From: a virus
Direction: 5' to 3' (one strand)
DNA length: 36,217 nucleotides
IMG/VR virus record: IMGVR_UViG_3300018063_000650
Coordinates: 1-36,217 of that record
Made by a program: the position numbers and the translations under genes. The notes below the pieces were generated by a model. That model was not told where the DNA came from. It was given only the letters and a program-made list of their open reading frames with translations, and did no database searches. Shown here one piece after another: positions 7,843-14,400 of the stretch; positions within the stretch are counted from its first letter, which is position 1, and the number at the start of each line of letters is the position of its first letter.

Positions 7843-8600
7843 ACCAATTCGTGCTCCACGAGATAGCTGCGACCCTCATCTCTGAGAGAGTATGAACTGG
7901 GTCCGATGGGGTTGTAGTGCTCCTCAAGAAGTCCGCGCTCGTGAAGACGACTGATGTAGTGCTTGGTTCGTGTCAAATTCTCTTGGATCTGCCCTGCCAG
8001 TTCATCGGCAACAAGACCCCCATCTACGGATTCGTTATCAGACAGAACCTTGAGGATTCGGTGTTCCTTCTCACCAAGTGCGCCTTCACTCGACCGCGCG
8101 GGAGCTTGGGGCTGCCTTTGGCCCTTGGGTATTGCTTTGAAACGCGCCTCAATCCCCGGCCAACACACGTCGAATGACTGGGCAAGTCTGGCCTCCGCGA
8201 TTGGAGTTGAAGACACCTCATTGATGGATCGGGCGAGCTTTAGAAGATCTTCCTTACTGACGGAGGTGCACTGGAATTGCAGCAGAGGGCTTCCTTGAAG
8301 CTCCGATGTGCCTATTCCCACGAGTAGCGGCGCGAGACGACGATCCTTCAGGGCGCCAGCGATGGCCCCTGCTTCGAAATTCAGCCACGGACTTTGAAAG
8401 TTCCCCGCATCAACGCAAACGATGCCAAAGTCCGACTCCGCCAATTCACGAGCGATCTCGGCTGACCAGCGGTTTCCCTTCGCGATGTCCTCCGAAGAGA
8501 CCCAAGGCTCAGCAAACGGGAGCACCGTCGGCAACCAGTCGCGCATGGCCAATGCCACCGCGTGGCTTTGCGCTCCAGACCAACCCACGAAAATCTGCAT
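7839..8600 (-). CDS. TIR domain protein with C-terminal winged helix
   Basis: A 253-residue two-domain protein. Residues 1-150 form a TIR domain of the bacterial effector type: MQIFVGWSG (strand A), EPWVSSEDIAKGNRW (BB-loop region), SDFGIVCVDAGN and PWLNFEAGAIAG, in which E76 aligns with the catalytic Glu of TIR NADases. Residues 176-250 are a winged helix (HRILKVLSDN, VADELAGQI, TRTKHYISRLHERGLLEE, YSLRDEGRSYL). TIR proteins of defence systems such as Thoeris or Pycsar consume NAD when triggered; here the sensor domain typical of those is replaced by a DNA-binding-type domain. AAGGAG 6 nt before ATG gives a secure start. First gene of a five-gene operon ending in a cyclase-like gene. Confidence 0.85.
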   Translation of the reverse strand: MQIFVGWSGAQSHAVALAMRDWLPTVLPFAEPWVSSEDIAKGNRWSAEIARELAESDFGIVCVDAGNFQSPWLNFEAGAIAGALKDRRLAPLLVGIGTSELQGSPLLQFQCTSVSKEDLLKLARSINEVSSTPIAEARLAQSFDVCWPGIEARFKAIPKGQRQPQAPARSSEGALGEKEHRILKVLSDNESVDGGLVADELAGQIQENLTRTKHYISRLHERGLLEEHYNPIGPSSYSLRDEGRSYLVEHELV

Positions 8601-8920
8601 GACACGCTCCTTGGATCCACAAGCACGGACTGACGCAGGATAGCGTGCCTGGCGCTCGACGTTCCGCTGTGGCGAGCGATCGACTCTCGACCTGACCCTC
8701 CGGCTACCCGAGATTGGAAGGATCGTCCCCTCAGATTCGCCTGGACAAAGTGCCCTCGATTATCTTATTACTTGTGTAGAGACGAAGAGCGCGTTTCAGT
8801 CGCTGCGTCTCCCACCGAACCCCGCGACTCGCTCGCAGGGATCACCAGACAGAACCAAATAGTCGATACGCGTCGAGAGCTTCTCGACGATCCCCATCGG
8901 TGTGTGTTGAGGAGACGAAC
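8601..8920. promoter_or_regulatory. Divergent intergenic region between the TIR operon and the early region
   Basis: No gene is seen in these 320 bp. They separate the minus-strand TIR operon from plus-strand early genes, so promoters for both should lie here. An AT-rich patch around 8757-8780 contains a minus-strand GATAAT but no convincing -35. At 8871-8889 there is a perfect 8-bp inverted repeat (CGTCGAGA, 3-nt centre, TCTCGACG), an operator- or hairpin-like element about 30 bp before the NUMOD4 gene. Confidence 0.5.
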
Positions 8921-9286
8921 ATGAGCCACATCAAGCATTGGTACGAAGAGCAGGATCAGTTGGACGAACCAATAGACGCTGAGTGTCTTCCGCAGCGGAT
9001 TGGCACCGGCCCCGTGATCGAGCTCAACAGCGAGCGCTATCTCGACCCGACCCCGTTACCCGGGGAGGAGTTCCGACCGATCGTTGGCTATGAAGACGCG
9101 TACGAGGTCTCGAATCTCGGGCGCGTCCGATCGCTAGAACGCGAAGTGCCCGACAATACTGGAATGCGAATCGTCCGCGAGCGGATCTTGCGATCGGTAG
9201 CTGTCTTGTCCAGGAACGGTTCTCAGCGAGAACGCACCATCGCGTCGTTGATGCGAGAAGCGTTCCTCGAACAAGGAAGCCAATAG
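8921..9286 (+). CDS. NUMOD4-motif protein
   Basis: A 121-residue protein whose centre (EEFRPIVGYEDAYEVSNLGRV then RSLERE) is a clear NUMOD4 motif, a module normally joined to HNH homing endonucleases and thought to help DNA recognition. The C-terminal part (ERTIASLMREAFLEQ) resembles the helix that usually follows in such proteins (VxxLVxxAFL). The HNH catalytic domain is absent, so it is either a stand-alone DNA-binding protein or the remnant of a homing endonuclease. ATG at 8921 has GGAGAC 5 nt upstream and is preferred over a start seven codons earlier. Confidence 0.75.
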   Translation: MSHIKHWYEEQDQLDEPIDAECLPQRIGTGPVIELNSERYLDPTPLPGEEFRPIVGYEDAYEVSNLGRVRSLEREVPDNTGMRIVRERILRSVAVLSRNGSQRERTIASLMREAFLEQGSQ

Positions 9287-9320
9287 AAGGGGACGATACA
9301 CCGAAACAGGTCGATTCGTC

Positions 9321-9350
9321 TTGACTTTGACCCGCAAGAAGTCTTATGAT
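9321..9350 (+). promoter_or_regulatory. Sigma-70-type promoter for the early replication region
   Basis: TTGACT (9321-9326, 5/6 match to the -35 consensus) and TATGAT (9345-9350, 5/6 match to the -10) are separated by 18 bp. Transcription would begin near 9357, a few bases before the first of a series of stem-loops and about 300 nt before the replication-type gene at 9658. Confidence 0.65.
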
Positions 9351-9356
9351 TCCCTA

Positions 9357-9605
9357 TTGGAGCGCGCGTCGAACAGACGCGCTCCTACTCGTGGACTAAT
9401 CCTCTGAACAAAACTCCCTCCGCTCGCGAACAACGAGCGCGAGCGGTAGGGAACAAGGGAGACCGCTCCGGCGCGAGTAACGTCGTTACTAAAAGGCTCC
9501 TGTCCTGGCGTGAGCGGACGAACCAGGACACAAGACCCCGCGCAATCGGGGTTGATTCTCCCCCTATACGCGCATTGTTTCCGGCCGGGTAGCTCCCGGC
9601 CGGAG
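9357..9605 (+). ncRNA. Highly structured leader or non-coding RNA region
   Basis: This gene-free stretch contains six successive inverted repeats. H1: 9360-9366 with 9378-9384 (GAGCGCG/CGCGCTC). H2: 9420-9428 with 9438-9446 (9 bp perfect, CCGCTCGCG/CGCGAGCGG), extended by TCCCT/AGGGA after one bulged base. H3: 9476-9482 with 9484-9490. H4: 9501-9508 with 9523-9530 (TGTCCTGG/CCAGGACA). H5: 9535-9540 with 9547-9552. H6: 9580-9589 with 9595-9604 (10 bp, 5-nt loop). None is followed by a T-tract, so they are not ordinary terminators. It lies directly downstream of a good promoter. Could be a structured 5' UTR, an independent RNA, or a replication-linked DNA structure. Confidence 0.55.
9476..9490. 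promoter_or_regulatory. Operator-like palindrome
   Basis: AGTAACGTCGTTACT is a perfect 7-bp inverted repeat around a single central T, a form typical of a repressor-binding dyad. As RNA it would give only a 5-bp stem with a 5-nt loop. Located inside the structured leader between the early promoter and the replication-type gene. Confidence 0.4.
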
Positions 9606-9657
9606 CGCGCGGGGAGCGCACGAAGGAAATCGTATAGGAACCAAAAGGGAGAACTAG

Positions 9658-10278
9658 ATGCCATTAGAGACCAAAATCAACATGCACAAAATCAACGACT
9701 TCATTATCGAGAGCCCCGACCTATTCACCCATGCAGAAGCGCGCGTCGCCTACTTCTGCATGAATCTTGCCTATGGAGCGAACAAGGCCACATTCTTCGC
9801 CGGAGCCACTTACATAGCCGAGCGTCTTGGATGCTCGCGCGATGCGGTCTATGCCACCTGGGAAAAGCTCCAGCGCATGGGTTGGATCGCGGACACGGGA
9901 GAAAGGAAGGGACGCGCCACTGTCTGGAGAATCGACTATCGCAAAGCGTGGAACGACTACGTAATGTCGAGCCAGTCGACACTATCGTCGATTCAATCGA
10001 CAGTGAGTGTCGAACCAGTCGACACGAATGTCGACTCAACCCGCACTAATCCTCCGAAGGAAGCCTCCGAACTGAATCCACCTAAAGAATCCACAAGAAA
10101 TGCGACCTCGATTTCTTCGAAACCGGGTCGTGCTGTTGTTCAGGGTGGTAGGGAGGAAGAAGGGACGGCCAACCCTTCCTCTGGTCGAGTTCAGGGGAAG
10201 ATGAAGCGACGCACTGCGGCCCGCGACATTCTCGCTGACCTTGCTGACATGGATCGCCATGCCAACGGGTGGTGGTAG
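9658..10278 (+). CDS. Winged-helix replication-type protein
   Basis: A 206-residue protein. Residues 20-90 form a helix-turn-helix or winged-helix domain (HAEARVAYFCMNLAYG, ATYIAERLGCSRDAVYATWE, KLQRMGWIADTG, RATVWRIDY), the pattern of N-terminal domains of phage and plasmid replication initiators. The rest (100-185) is a low-complexity Ser/Thr/Pro-rich linker, then a basic C-terminal helix (GKMKRRTAARDILADLADMD). The linker-coding DNA holds a dense cluster of GTCGA dyads, as in lambdoid O-type genes that contain their own origin. ATG at 9658 follows GGGAGAA. It is the first gene after the early promoter and structured leader and overlaps the next methyltransferase gene by 10 bp. It might alternatively be only a regulator. 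Confidence 0.65.
   Translation: MPLETKINMHKINDFIIESPDLFTHAEARVAYFCMNLAYGANKATFFAGATYIAERLGCSRDAVYATWEKLQRMGWIADTGERKGRATVWRIDYRKAWNDYVMSSQSTLSSIQSTVSVEPVDTNVDSTRTNPPKEASELNPPKESTRNATSISSKPGRAVVQGGREEEGTANPSSGRVQGKMKRRTAARDILADLADMDRHANGWW
9965..10035. repeat. Cluster of GTCGA dyads inside the replication-type gene, possible origin
   Basis: Seven TCGA cores occur in 71 bp. A perfect palindrome GTCGATTCAATCGAC (9987-10001) is nested within TCGACACT (9976-9983) and its inverse AGTGTCGA (10006-10013). CCAGTCGACAC occurs twice as a direct repeat (9972-9982 and 10015-10025). The cluster encodes the Ser/Val/Asp-rich linker of the protein, where sequence is free to drift. The arrangement resembles iterons in an initiator gene; origin activity is inferred. 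Confidence 0.45.
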
Positions 10279-11168
10279 AGGTGCCCCCACCAGTAGCTGC
10301 GTACCAGAATCAGCTCTTCGCTCCTCCACTCGGACGAGCTGAGATCCTTCACGGAGACTGCCTCGAGCTACTGCAAGAGATCGACTCTTCCAGCATTGAT
10401 GCCGTGATCACTGACCCTCCCTACGCGGAGATTGGCCGAGACTACGGGCGACTCTCCGAACCCGATTGGCACGCACTCATGCGAGACGTGGTGCGAGAGA
10501 CCAGACGGGTTCTCAAGCCCCAGGGCTCCGCGGTCTTCATCCTGCAACCGAACTCCGAACACGTAGGACGCATGCGCACCTGGGTCTGGGAGTTCCTGGT
10601 TGAGCAAGCCAAGGACTGGAACCTGATCCAGGACGTGTACTGGTGGAACAACGCGGCTCTGCCCAACACCCACGTTCAAGCCCGATACGGGCTCCTGCGC
10701 CCAAGCGTCAAGATGTGCATTTGGCTCGGAGATCCCGACTGCTATCGGAACCAGGATGCAGTCCTGTGGTCGCCCTCTGAAGCTTCGATGAAGCTCGAGC
10801 AATCTGCGGACTGGACGCGACGTAGCCATCCCTCGGGACACACTACTTGCGCTGCGTCCTTTGCGCGGAGCCTCAAGGAACGCGGGAACAGAGTGACCCC
10901 GTTCAATCTACTTCCCCTCCCGAATACACGATCAACTGACTCCGCGGGAGCCTATGGGCACGGAGCCGGAACTCCTCAAGAGCTTTGCGACTGGTGGACG
11001 AGATACATCGTCCCCGACAACGGAACAGCCCTCGACCCATTTTGTGGAAGCGGATCAACTGGGCTCGCAGCCGTGAGCCGGGGCAAGAACTGGATCGGGA
11101 TAGAGAAGGAAGCGAGCTACGTCGAGATAGCTCGCACTAGACTGAACGAATACACCGCTCTGCAATGA
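10269..11168 (+). CDS. Solitary phage DNA methyltransferase (DPPY, beta class)
   Basis: A 299-residue AdoMet-dependent DNA methyltransferase. Motif IV is ITDPPYA (about 47-53) and motif I is DPFCGSGSTG (256-265), so beta class; DPPY suggests N6-adenine. After motif I, WIGIEKEASYVEIARTRL is the usual acidic-strand segment. Between the motifs lies a long target-recognition part. No nuclease gene is adjacent, so it probably protects phage DNA from host restriction or marks replicating DNA. It overlaps the upstream gene by 10 bp; GTG at 10269 is the start used here, with GTG at 10281 as an alternative and no strong ribosome site for either. Confidence 0.85.
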   Translation: MVVEVPPPVAAYQNQLFAPPLGRAEILHGDCLELLQEIDSSSIDAVITDPPYAEIGRDYGRLSEPDWHALMRDVVRETRRVLKPQGSAVFILQPNSEHVGRMRTWVWEFLVEQAKDWNLIQDVYWWNNAALPNTHVQARYGLLRPSVKMCIWLGDPDCYRNQDAVLWSPSEASMKLEQSADWTRRSHPSGHTTCAASFARSLKERGNRVTPFNLLPLPNTRSTDSAGAYGHGAGTPQELCDWWTRYIVPDNGTALDPFCGSGSTGLAAVSRGKNWIGIEKEASYVEIARTRLNEYTALQ

Positions 11169-11169
11169 G

Positions 11170-11799
11170 TCACTCAAGCGGCTTCATGCCGTTTCGTACG
11201 CGTTCCGCGTCCTCTTGAGCTAGTGCGTCCTTCAGGTAGTGCAGCAGTGTACGCGCATCGTTGGAGAGTGCCGGCTTGTCGTAAAAGGTGTGAGATTTCG
11301 ACTTGGAGTAGTGCCCTTCAATCAGGTTCATAAAGCGTCTGATCTTCTCCAGGATCTGATCCAGAGTCGTCGCTGCGATTCCCGGATCGGGCTCGTTCTT
11401 CAACGCAGTTGCTAGATCAGAATGAGCCAAAACCCGATTGCGAAGTCCTCTCAATGGCTGAGCAAGGGTCTCGATCTCGGAGAGAATCTTATCAAGCGAT
11501 TCAGCCAACGGATCATTGCGCAACTCGCGTACTCGCTCGGACAACATTGCCAACGAAGCGTTCTCTCTGCCGCCCGTGCGAGATCTATCCGTAAGGCGGG
11601 CAATGGCGAGCACGATGGAATCGAAGAACGTCGCGCGAACTGTCACGAAGAAGAACGAACCGGTGTGCTTGAGAATTCGAGCATTCTCGGAAGACCCATC
11701 AAACAGCTGGCGGAGCATGATCCACCGCACATGAAGGCGAACCACCTCTTGCCACCTGCTCTTGAATAGCTCTCGAATCTCTTCGGGTAGTGATTCCAT
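11170..11799 (-). CDS. HEPN/AbiU2-like protein
   Basis: A 209-residue helical protein. RGLRNRVLAHSD (117-128) contains R120-x5-H126, the R-x(4-6)-H motif of HEPN ribonucleases. The N-terminal helices (SRWQEVVRLHVRWIMLRQLF, then FFVTVRATFFDSIVLAIARL and TDRS) match the pattern of AbiU2-type HEPN proteins linked to abortive infection. If active, it would cut RNA; no antitoxin partner (MNT-type nucleotidyltransferase) lies next to it. It stands alone on the minus strand between early and late modules, ending 2 bp after the methyltransferase gene on the opposite strand, typical of an inserted moron with its own promoter. Assignment to AbiU2 is from memory of the motif pattern. Confidence 0.65.
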   Translation of the reverse strand: MESLPEEIRELFKSRWQEVVRLHVRWIMLRQLFDGSSENARILKHTGSFFFVTVRATFFDSIVLAIARLTDRSRTGGRENASLAMLSERVRELRNDPLAESLDKILSEIETLAQPLRGLRNRVLAHSDLATALKNEPDPGIAATTLDQILEKIRRFMNLIEGHYSKSKSHTFYDKPALSNDARTLLHYLKDALAQEDAERVRNGMKPLE

Positions 11800-11864
11800 C
11801 GCTTCCCTTCAATTCCTCCCCGATGGCGCAAGGCAACTACGACTGGCCATACACCCTACTGCAT

Positions 11865-11963
11865 CTCACCGTGGGAACAATCCGAGAGCAGACTGAGTGA
11901 GGGAACCACGGTGAGGGTTCGCCTGCGCAGACCTCGAGCCTCACCCGCTCTGACTGCGCGGGC
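11865..11963. other. Two tandem strong stem-loops before the late operon
   Basis: In the 200-bp gap between the HEPN gene and the late operon, CTCACCGTGG (11865-11874) pairs perfectly with CCACGGTGAG (11906-11915). Directly after it GCCTGCGCAG (11921-11930) pairs with CTGCGCGGGC (11954-11963) with one G-T wobble. No T-tract follows. They could be a leader RNA for the late transcript or part of the HEPN promoter region. Confidence 0.45.
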
Positions 11964-12000
11964 CCCTCACCAAACGATCACACGAGCAGGAAGGAAGTAG

Positions 12001-12219
12001 ATGAGCCCCATCAATGAGTACAACATCAAGAGCACCGTTAGGGATGCAGAAGCGTGGGAAGTCACGGCCCAACGGCTGTTCTCACAAGGATGCGTGGGAA
12101 TCCTTGAGGGAACCAACATCATCGCCCGAGTGGTGGGCTTCGTTGAAGATCCGATCTATGGGAAGTTGATCGCAATTCAACGATTAGATGATCCAAAGAT
12201 CAACGCGATAGCGGCTTGA
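12001..12219 (+). CDS. Small protein at the start of the late operon
   Basis: A 72-residue protein of unknown family. It begins with MSPINEYNIKSTVRD, and the middle (QGCVGILEGTNIIARVVGFV) suggests a small beta-rich domain; no signal or membrane segment. The start is supported by GGAAGGAAG just upstream. It precedes the small terminase by 169 bp and follows the tandem stem-loops. Such tiny genes before terminase are common in siphophages; no function is assigned. Confidence 0.6.
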   Translation: MSPINEYNIKSTVRDAEAWEVTAQRLFSQGCVGILEGTNIIARVVGFVEDPIYGKLIAIQRLDDPKINAIAA

Positions 12220-12388
12220 TCCGTTTCCTTGCGAGTTCCGCATCTTCATGCAGTCTCCCTATAGGGGGAAGGGGGATCAAATCTCTATGACTCTTGATGC
12301 GCCGCGACCGCGCCCCAGTCCTTCTCACACGCCCGCAGTTCCCGAGGCTTGGGGGTCAGCCCCAGTTCCCCGCAAAGGATAAACACCT
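12220..12388 (+). other. Gene-free stretch before terminase, possible packaging or regulatory region
   Basis: No gene is seen. It contains the 10-bp palindrome CCCTATAGGG (12257-12266), continued by a purine run GGGGGAAGGGGGA, and further on GGGGTCAGCCCC near 12352. In cos-type HK97-like phages the packaging site lies just upstream of the small terminase, so this is the natural place to look, but no cos sequence can be recognised directly. Confidence 0.3.
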
Positions 12389-12835
12389 ATGAACGCACCT
12401 ACTCCTACCGCTTTGAAGATCCTGAGGGGTAATCCTGGCCATCGTCCGCTCACTCCGGACGAACCCCAGCCGGCAAGCCCTCTCCAAGACCCACCAGACT
12501 ACCTCGATTCGATCGCCCTGGACGAATGGGAGCGGGTCTACCCCGAGCTTCATCGCTTGGGTCTTTTGACCTTGGTAGACCGCACCGCTCTCGCTGCTTA
12601 TTGCGTCAAGTACTCCGAATGGAGGCAAGCGCTCAAGGAGATAGAAGCTCACGGACGGACGATCACGACACCCAACGGGTTGCTTCAGACCTCACCCCAT
12701 GTGACGCAAGCGCGCGATGCGCTCTCGGAAATGATGCGCATCGCCAAGGAGTTCGGATTCACTCCGGCTTCCCGCGCCCGTCTTTCCGTGCAACCCGCTC
12801 CAGTCTCGGAGGATACAGAGGATCTACTCCAGTAG
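12389..12835 (+). CDS. terS: Phage terminase small subunit, P27 family
   Basis: A 148-residue DNA-binding packaging protein that recognises phage DNA and recruits the large subunit. The N-terminal PTALKILRGNPGHRPL is the hallmark of P27-family small terminases, and the following LDEWERVYPELHRLGLLTLVD, AAYCVKYSEWRQALKEIEAHG and TTPNGLLQTSPHVTQARDA segments are the family core. Length is usual. The ATG follows AAAGGATAAACACCT. Its TAG is directly adjacent to the large-terminase ATG, so the two are cotranscribed and probably coupled. Confidence 0.93.
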   Translation: MNAPTPTALKILRGNPGHRPLTPDEPQPASPLQDPPDYLDSIALDEWERVYPELHRLGLLTLVDRTALAAYCVKYSEWRQALKEIEAHGRTITTPNGLLQTSPHVTQARDALSEMMRIAKEFGFTPASRARLSVQPAPVSEDTEDLLQ

Positions 12836-14389
12836 ATGACCTCGCCAGAAACCAAAGCCGAAGCCTTCATCCGGGAATACGTCCGACACACCAGCTCGCA
12901 TCGGGGTCAACCTTTCAATCTCCTACCCTGGCAACGCGAGATACTCCGTCGGTTGTTCACCGATCTTCTCCCCGATGGACGGAGACGCATCCGGACCTTC
13001 TACCTCGGTCTAGCCAAGAAACAAGGGAAGTCGGAACTGCTTGCTGCCCTGGCTCTCTACTTCCTGCTCGTTGATCCCGAACCCGCTGCCGAAATCTACT
13101 CCGCAGCTGCCGACCGGGAGCAAGCCAAGATCATTCTTCGTGCTGCCACGAGCATGGTGGAGCAGGACGAGAGGCTCTCTTCGGTAGTGAAAACCTACCG
13201 GGACTGCCTCTCCTACACCCCGCGCAACGGGAGCGGAGAGCGAATCTATCGAGCGCTCTCTCACGAATCGGGAACCAAGCACGGGCTCCGACCCAACATC
13301 ATCATCGCTGACGAGCTCCACGCTTGGCAGGGGGAGGTTGGACGGGAGTTTTTCGAGACGCTGACCACGGGTTTCGGTGCCCGTCGAGAACCCTTGACCT
13401 TGATCGCGACCAACGCTGGTTGGGATCGCACTTCGATTTGCTGGGAGTTCGAGGAACTAATCCACAAGATCGACAAACGGATTACCCAAGATCCGTCCTT
13501 CGCTTACTTCATCGCGAGAGCGCCGGAGGAACTTCCTTGGGACTCGCTCGAAGCCTTCCAGCTGGCTAACCCGAGCTTCGGAACGACTTGTGATGAGGAC
13601 TTCTACCGCCGGGAAGTGATACGCGCCAAGAATTCACCCGCGTTTCAGAATACCTATCGCCGGTTCTACCTGAATCAATGGACGGATTCCGCTTCAGCTT
13701 ACATCCCGGTTGCTGAGTGGGACCATTGCCGAGAGCAGTTCCACCCCGATGACTTACTCGGAAGAGACTGCTTCGGGGGATTGGATCTTGCCGACACGAC
13801 TGATCTCGCTGCCTTCGTCCTCTTCTTTCCTCCCAACTCCGACGGAGAGACCGGTAAGGTTCTCCCCTTCTTTTGGATTCCGGGAGACAACCTTCATGAC
13901 CGCTGCCTCAAGGATCAAGTCCCTTACGAATCCTGGGCTCGAGACGGGTTCATCAACACCACGCCAGGGAACGTGATCGATCACGACGCGATCGAAGCCA
14001 AGATCCTTCAACTCCGCGACCTCTACAACATCCGCGAGATAGCCTTCGATCGCTGGGGAGCAGTGCGAATCTCTTCCCACCTCCAAGACGCAGGTATCAA
14101 GATGGTCCAGTTCCCGGGAGACTTCGCGAGCATGTCTATTCCAACGAAGGATCTACTTCATCAAGTCCTATCCAAGCGGATCGCTCATGACGGACACCCG
14201 GTTCTGCGTTGGAACATCGCAAGTCTGATCGTCAAGATTGATGGCGGTGGGAGAGTGAGACCGGACAAGAAGAAATCGCGAGAGAAGATCGACGGAGTCG
14301 TAGCCCTAGTGATGGCACTTGGGGGCGCAGCCGCACACATGACCGAACGACGCAGCGTGTATGAAGATCGCGGAATCCTGCTGCTCTAG
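12836..14389 (+). CDS. terL: Phage terminase large subunit (HK97-like)
   Basis: A 517-residue packaging motor. The ATPase half has the Walker A-type GLAKKQGKS (58-66) and Walker B NIIIADELHAW with D159/E160. The C-terminal nuclease half has acidic residues in FGGLDLADTTDLA (about 314-325), and further Asp/Glu in later strands (IREIAFDRWGA). Full length for the family. It cuts concatemeric DNA and pumps it through the portal. It begins directly after the small subunit stop and is followed 11 bp later by the portal gene. Confidence 0.95.
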   Translation: MTSPETKAEAFIREYVRHTSSHRGQPFNLLPWQREILRRLFTDLLPDGRRRIRTFYLGLAKKQGKSELLAALALYFLLVDPEPAAEIYSAAADREQAKIILRAATSMVEQDERLSSVVKTYRDCLSYTPRNGSGERIYRALSHESGTKHGLRPNIIIADELHAWQGEVGREFFETLTTGFGARREPLTLIATNAGWDRTSICWEFEELIHKIDKRITQDPSFAYFIARAPEELPWDSLEAFQLANPSFGTTCDEDFYRREVIRAKNSPAFQNTYRRFYLNQWTDSASAYIPVAEWDHCREQFHPDDLLGRDCFGGLDLADTTDLAAFVLFFPPNSDGETGKVLPFFWIPGDNLHDRCLKDQVPYESWARDGFINTTPGNVIDHDAIEAKILQLRDLYNIREIAFDRWGAVRISSHLQDAGIKMVQFPGDFASMSIPTKDLLHQVLSKRIAHDGHPVLRWNIASLIVKIDGGGRVRPDKKKSREKIDGVVALVMALGGAAAHMTERRSVYEDRGILLL

Positions 14390-14400
14390 ACGGAGGAAAC

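Noticed and set aside
7839-8600. Typical Pycsar TIR effector with cyclic-nucleotide-binding domain
   Set aside because: The C-terminal domain reads as a winged helix, with no phosphate-binding cassette of a cNMP-binding domain.
9580-9604. Intrinsic terminator
   Set aside because: The stem is strong, but no T-run follows on the plus strand (GCGCGCGGGG comes next).
9344-9664. A 106-codon minus-strand open frame over the structured leader
   Set aside because: Arg/Ser-rich, no ribosome site, and its sequence is explained by GC-rich inverted repeats.
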